In this document: positions 63,425 to 64,000 of the stretch, one piece after another | Position numbering within the stretch: position 1 is the stretch's first letter | How the letters are laid out: each line of letters opens with the position of its first letter | Origin: DASXMT01 sp963755985 | GTDB taxonomy: Bacteria > Actinomycetota > Acidimicrobiia > Acidimicrobiales > RAAP-2 | Reading direction: 5' to 3' | Assembly (NCBI GenBank): GCA_963755985.1 | Contig: CAVWLO010000003.1 | Coordinates: forward strand, 496,001 to 560,000 | DNA length: 64,000 nt | Translations under genes and position numbers: made by a program | The notes under the pieces: generated by a model | Told to the model about the DNA's origin: nothing | The model's database searches: none | The model's input: the letters and a program-made list of their open reading frames with translations, nothing else

Positions 63425-64000
63425 TTATCTCGTCTCTTCTCTCGTCAGCTGCAGGTAGACGTCTTCCAAGGTGACCCGGGCGACCGAGAGTCCCGGAAGA
63501 CGAAGGTTGTGGTCGAGGGCCCAGCCGCTGAGCGCATGGAGGACAGGCAGCTCGTCCTCAGTCTGGATCTCCACCAGCCCGTCGGACGCGGAGTGGATCG
63601 AAACAGGGAGGTCACTCGCCGAGATCCCGTCGGGCAGTGCGAAGCGAATGGTCACGGCCCCCGAGTCTCGTCCACCGAGAGACGCCGGTGTCCCGGTGGC
63701 CACGATCTGCGCGTTGTTGAGCACGGCAACCTGATCGGCCAGAGCTTCGACCTCGTCCATGTAGTGGGTCGTCAAGAGCACGGTCGTGCCCTCGGATGCA
63801 AGCTGTCGGATCAGCTCCCAGGACTCCCGACGACCGGACGGGTCGAGTCCAGTGGTGGGCTCGTCGAGGAAGAGCAGTTCGGGATGGCCCACAATGCCGA
63901 GGCCGACGTCGAGTCGGCGCTGTTGGCCACCGGAGAGGGTCTTGATCCGGGCATCGGCCTTCTCGGTGAGGCCGACCAGGGCGATGACTTCGTCGACTGG
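63425..64000 (-). CDS. ABC-2 exporter ATP-binding protein (N-terminal part outside window)
   Basis: The visible 190 residues contain the signature L-S-G-G-Q-Q-R-R-L-D-V-G-L, Walker B L-L-F-L-D-E-P-T-T-G-L-D-P, D-loop and the H of L-L-T-T-H-Y-M-D-E; the Walker A part lies beyond the window. The C-terminal regulatory domain ends L-E-D-V-Y-L-Q-L-T as in DrrA-type ATPases. Pairs with the permease downstream. Confidence 0.9.
   Translation of the reverse strand, partial: PVDEVIALVGLTEKADARIKTLSGGQQRRLDVGLGIVGHPELLFLDEPTTGLDPSGRRESWELIRQLASEGTTVLLTTHYMDEVEALADQVAVLNNAQIVATGTPASLGGRDSGAVTIRFALPDGISASDLPVSIHSASDGLVEIQTEDELPVLHALSGWALDHNLRLPGLSVARVTLEDVYLQLTREETR

Overview
The window is high-GC DNA with actinobacterial gene orders and families: radA-disA-carD-ispD-ispF-rlmB, an otsB/otsA pair, gpgS, egtB-egtD (ergothioneine), a HemQ-type coproheme decarboxylase, groEL behind a perfect CIRCE, a DUF222/HNH (13E12-type) gene and an Rv3303c-like LpdA. 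The mix fits a non-mycobacterial actinomycete, plausibly Acidimicrobiia. That placement is inference; no rRNA gene is present.

Layout. (1) 1-7.7 kb: accessory surface-protein region. It holds two paralogous Ala/Gly/Asn repeat proteins (AGNG repeats), a secreted protein with three DTR...GYY repeats, a Pro/Thr-rich single-pass membrane protein, and an ISL3-type insertion sequence between them. (2) 7.8-21.5 kb: a glycan or cell-surface decoration cluster with large multidomain glycosyltransferases, SAM methyltransferases, a coiled-coil protein, a 2-oxoglutarate dioxygenase, a GT-C-like membrane protein, a fused GT2-methyltransferase and an acyltransferase. Its right half is visibly more AT-rich than the rest. 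(3) 21.6-28.5 kb: conserved housekeeping (DNA repair and c-di-AMP, CarD, MEP isoprenoid pathway, rRNA methylation, a flavin disulfide reductase). (4) 28.7-33.2 kb: PhyH-type dioxygenase, ergothioneine genes, a methyltransferase. (5) 33.3-40 kb: tRNA-Thr, LytR_C protein, trehalose synthesis, a TetR/MFS pair sharing an operator-like site, GpgS. (6) 40.2-44 kb: a SAM riboswitch preceding a threonine-synthase-like enzyme and a sulfur-carrier protein (candidate MetM/MetO homocysteine route), then groEL. (7) 44-57.6 kb: hemQ-larE-NIL, assorted enzymes, then larB-larC and pheA. (8) 57.7-64 kb: tRNA-Ser and a run of small regulator/enzyme pairs (SRPBCC, SDR/HxlR, DUF1905/OmdA, DUF3224/MarR, RibD-like reductase), ending in an ABC-2 exporter cut by the window edge.

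Functional links. Trehalose and glucosylglycerate genes suggest osmolyte synthesis. Ergothioneine, HemQ and the flavin reductases suggest redox handling. LarB, LarC and LarE together make the nickel-pincer nucleotide, although no LarA-type client is visible. The metM-like/metO-like pair under a SAM riboswitch would make homocysteine from O-phosphohomoserine and a protein thiocarboxylate.

Two cautions. Many reading frames carry single-base shifts, several of them in homopolymers (for example a G7 run at 13713-13719). They affect even genes expected to be essential, so consensus errors are more likely than mass gene decay; several coordinates below bridge such shifts. Intergenic DNA is also unusually rich in short tandem duplications, three of which copy a ribosome-binding site.
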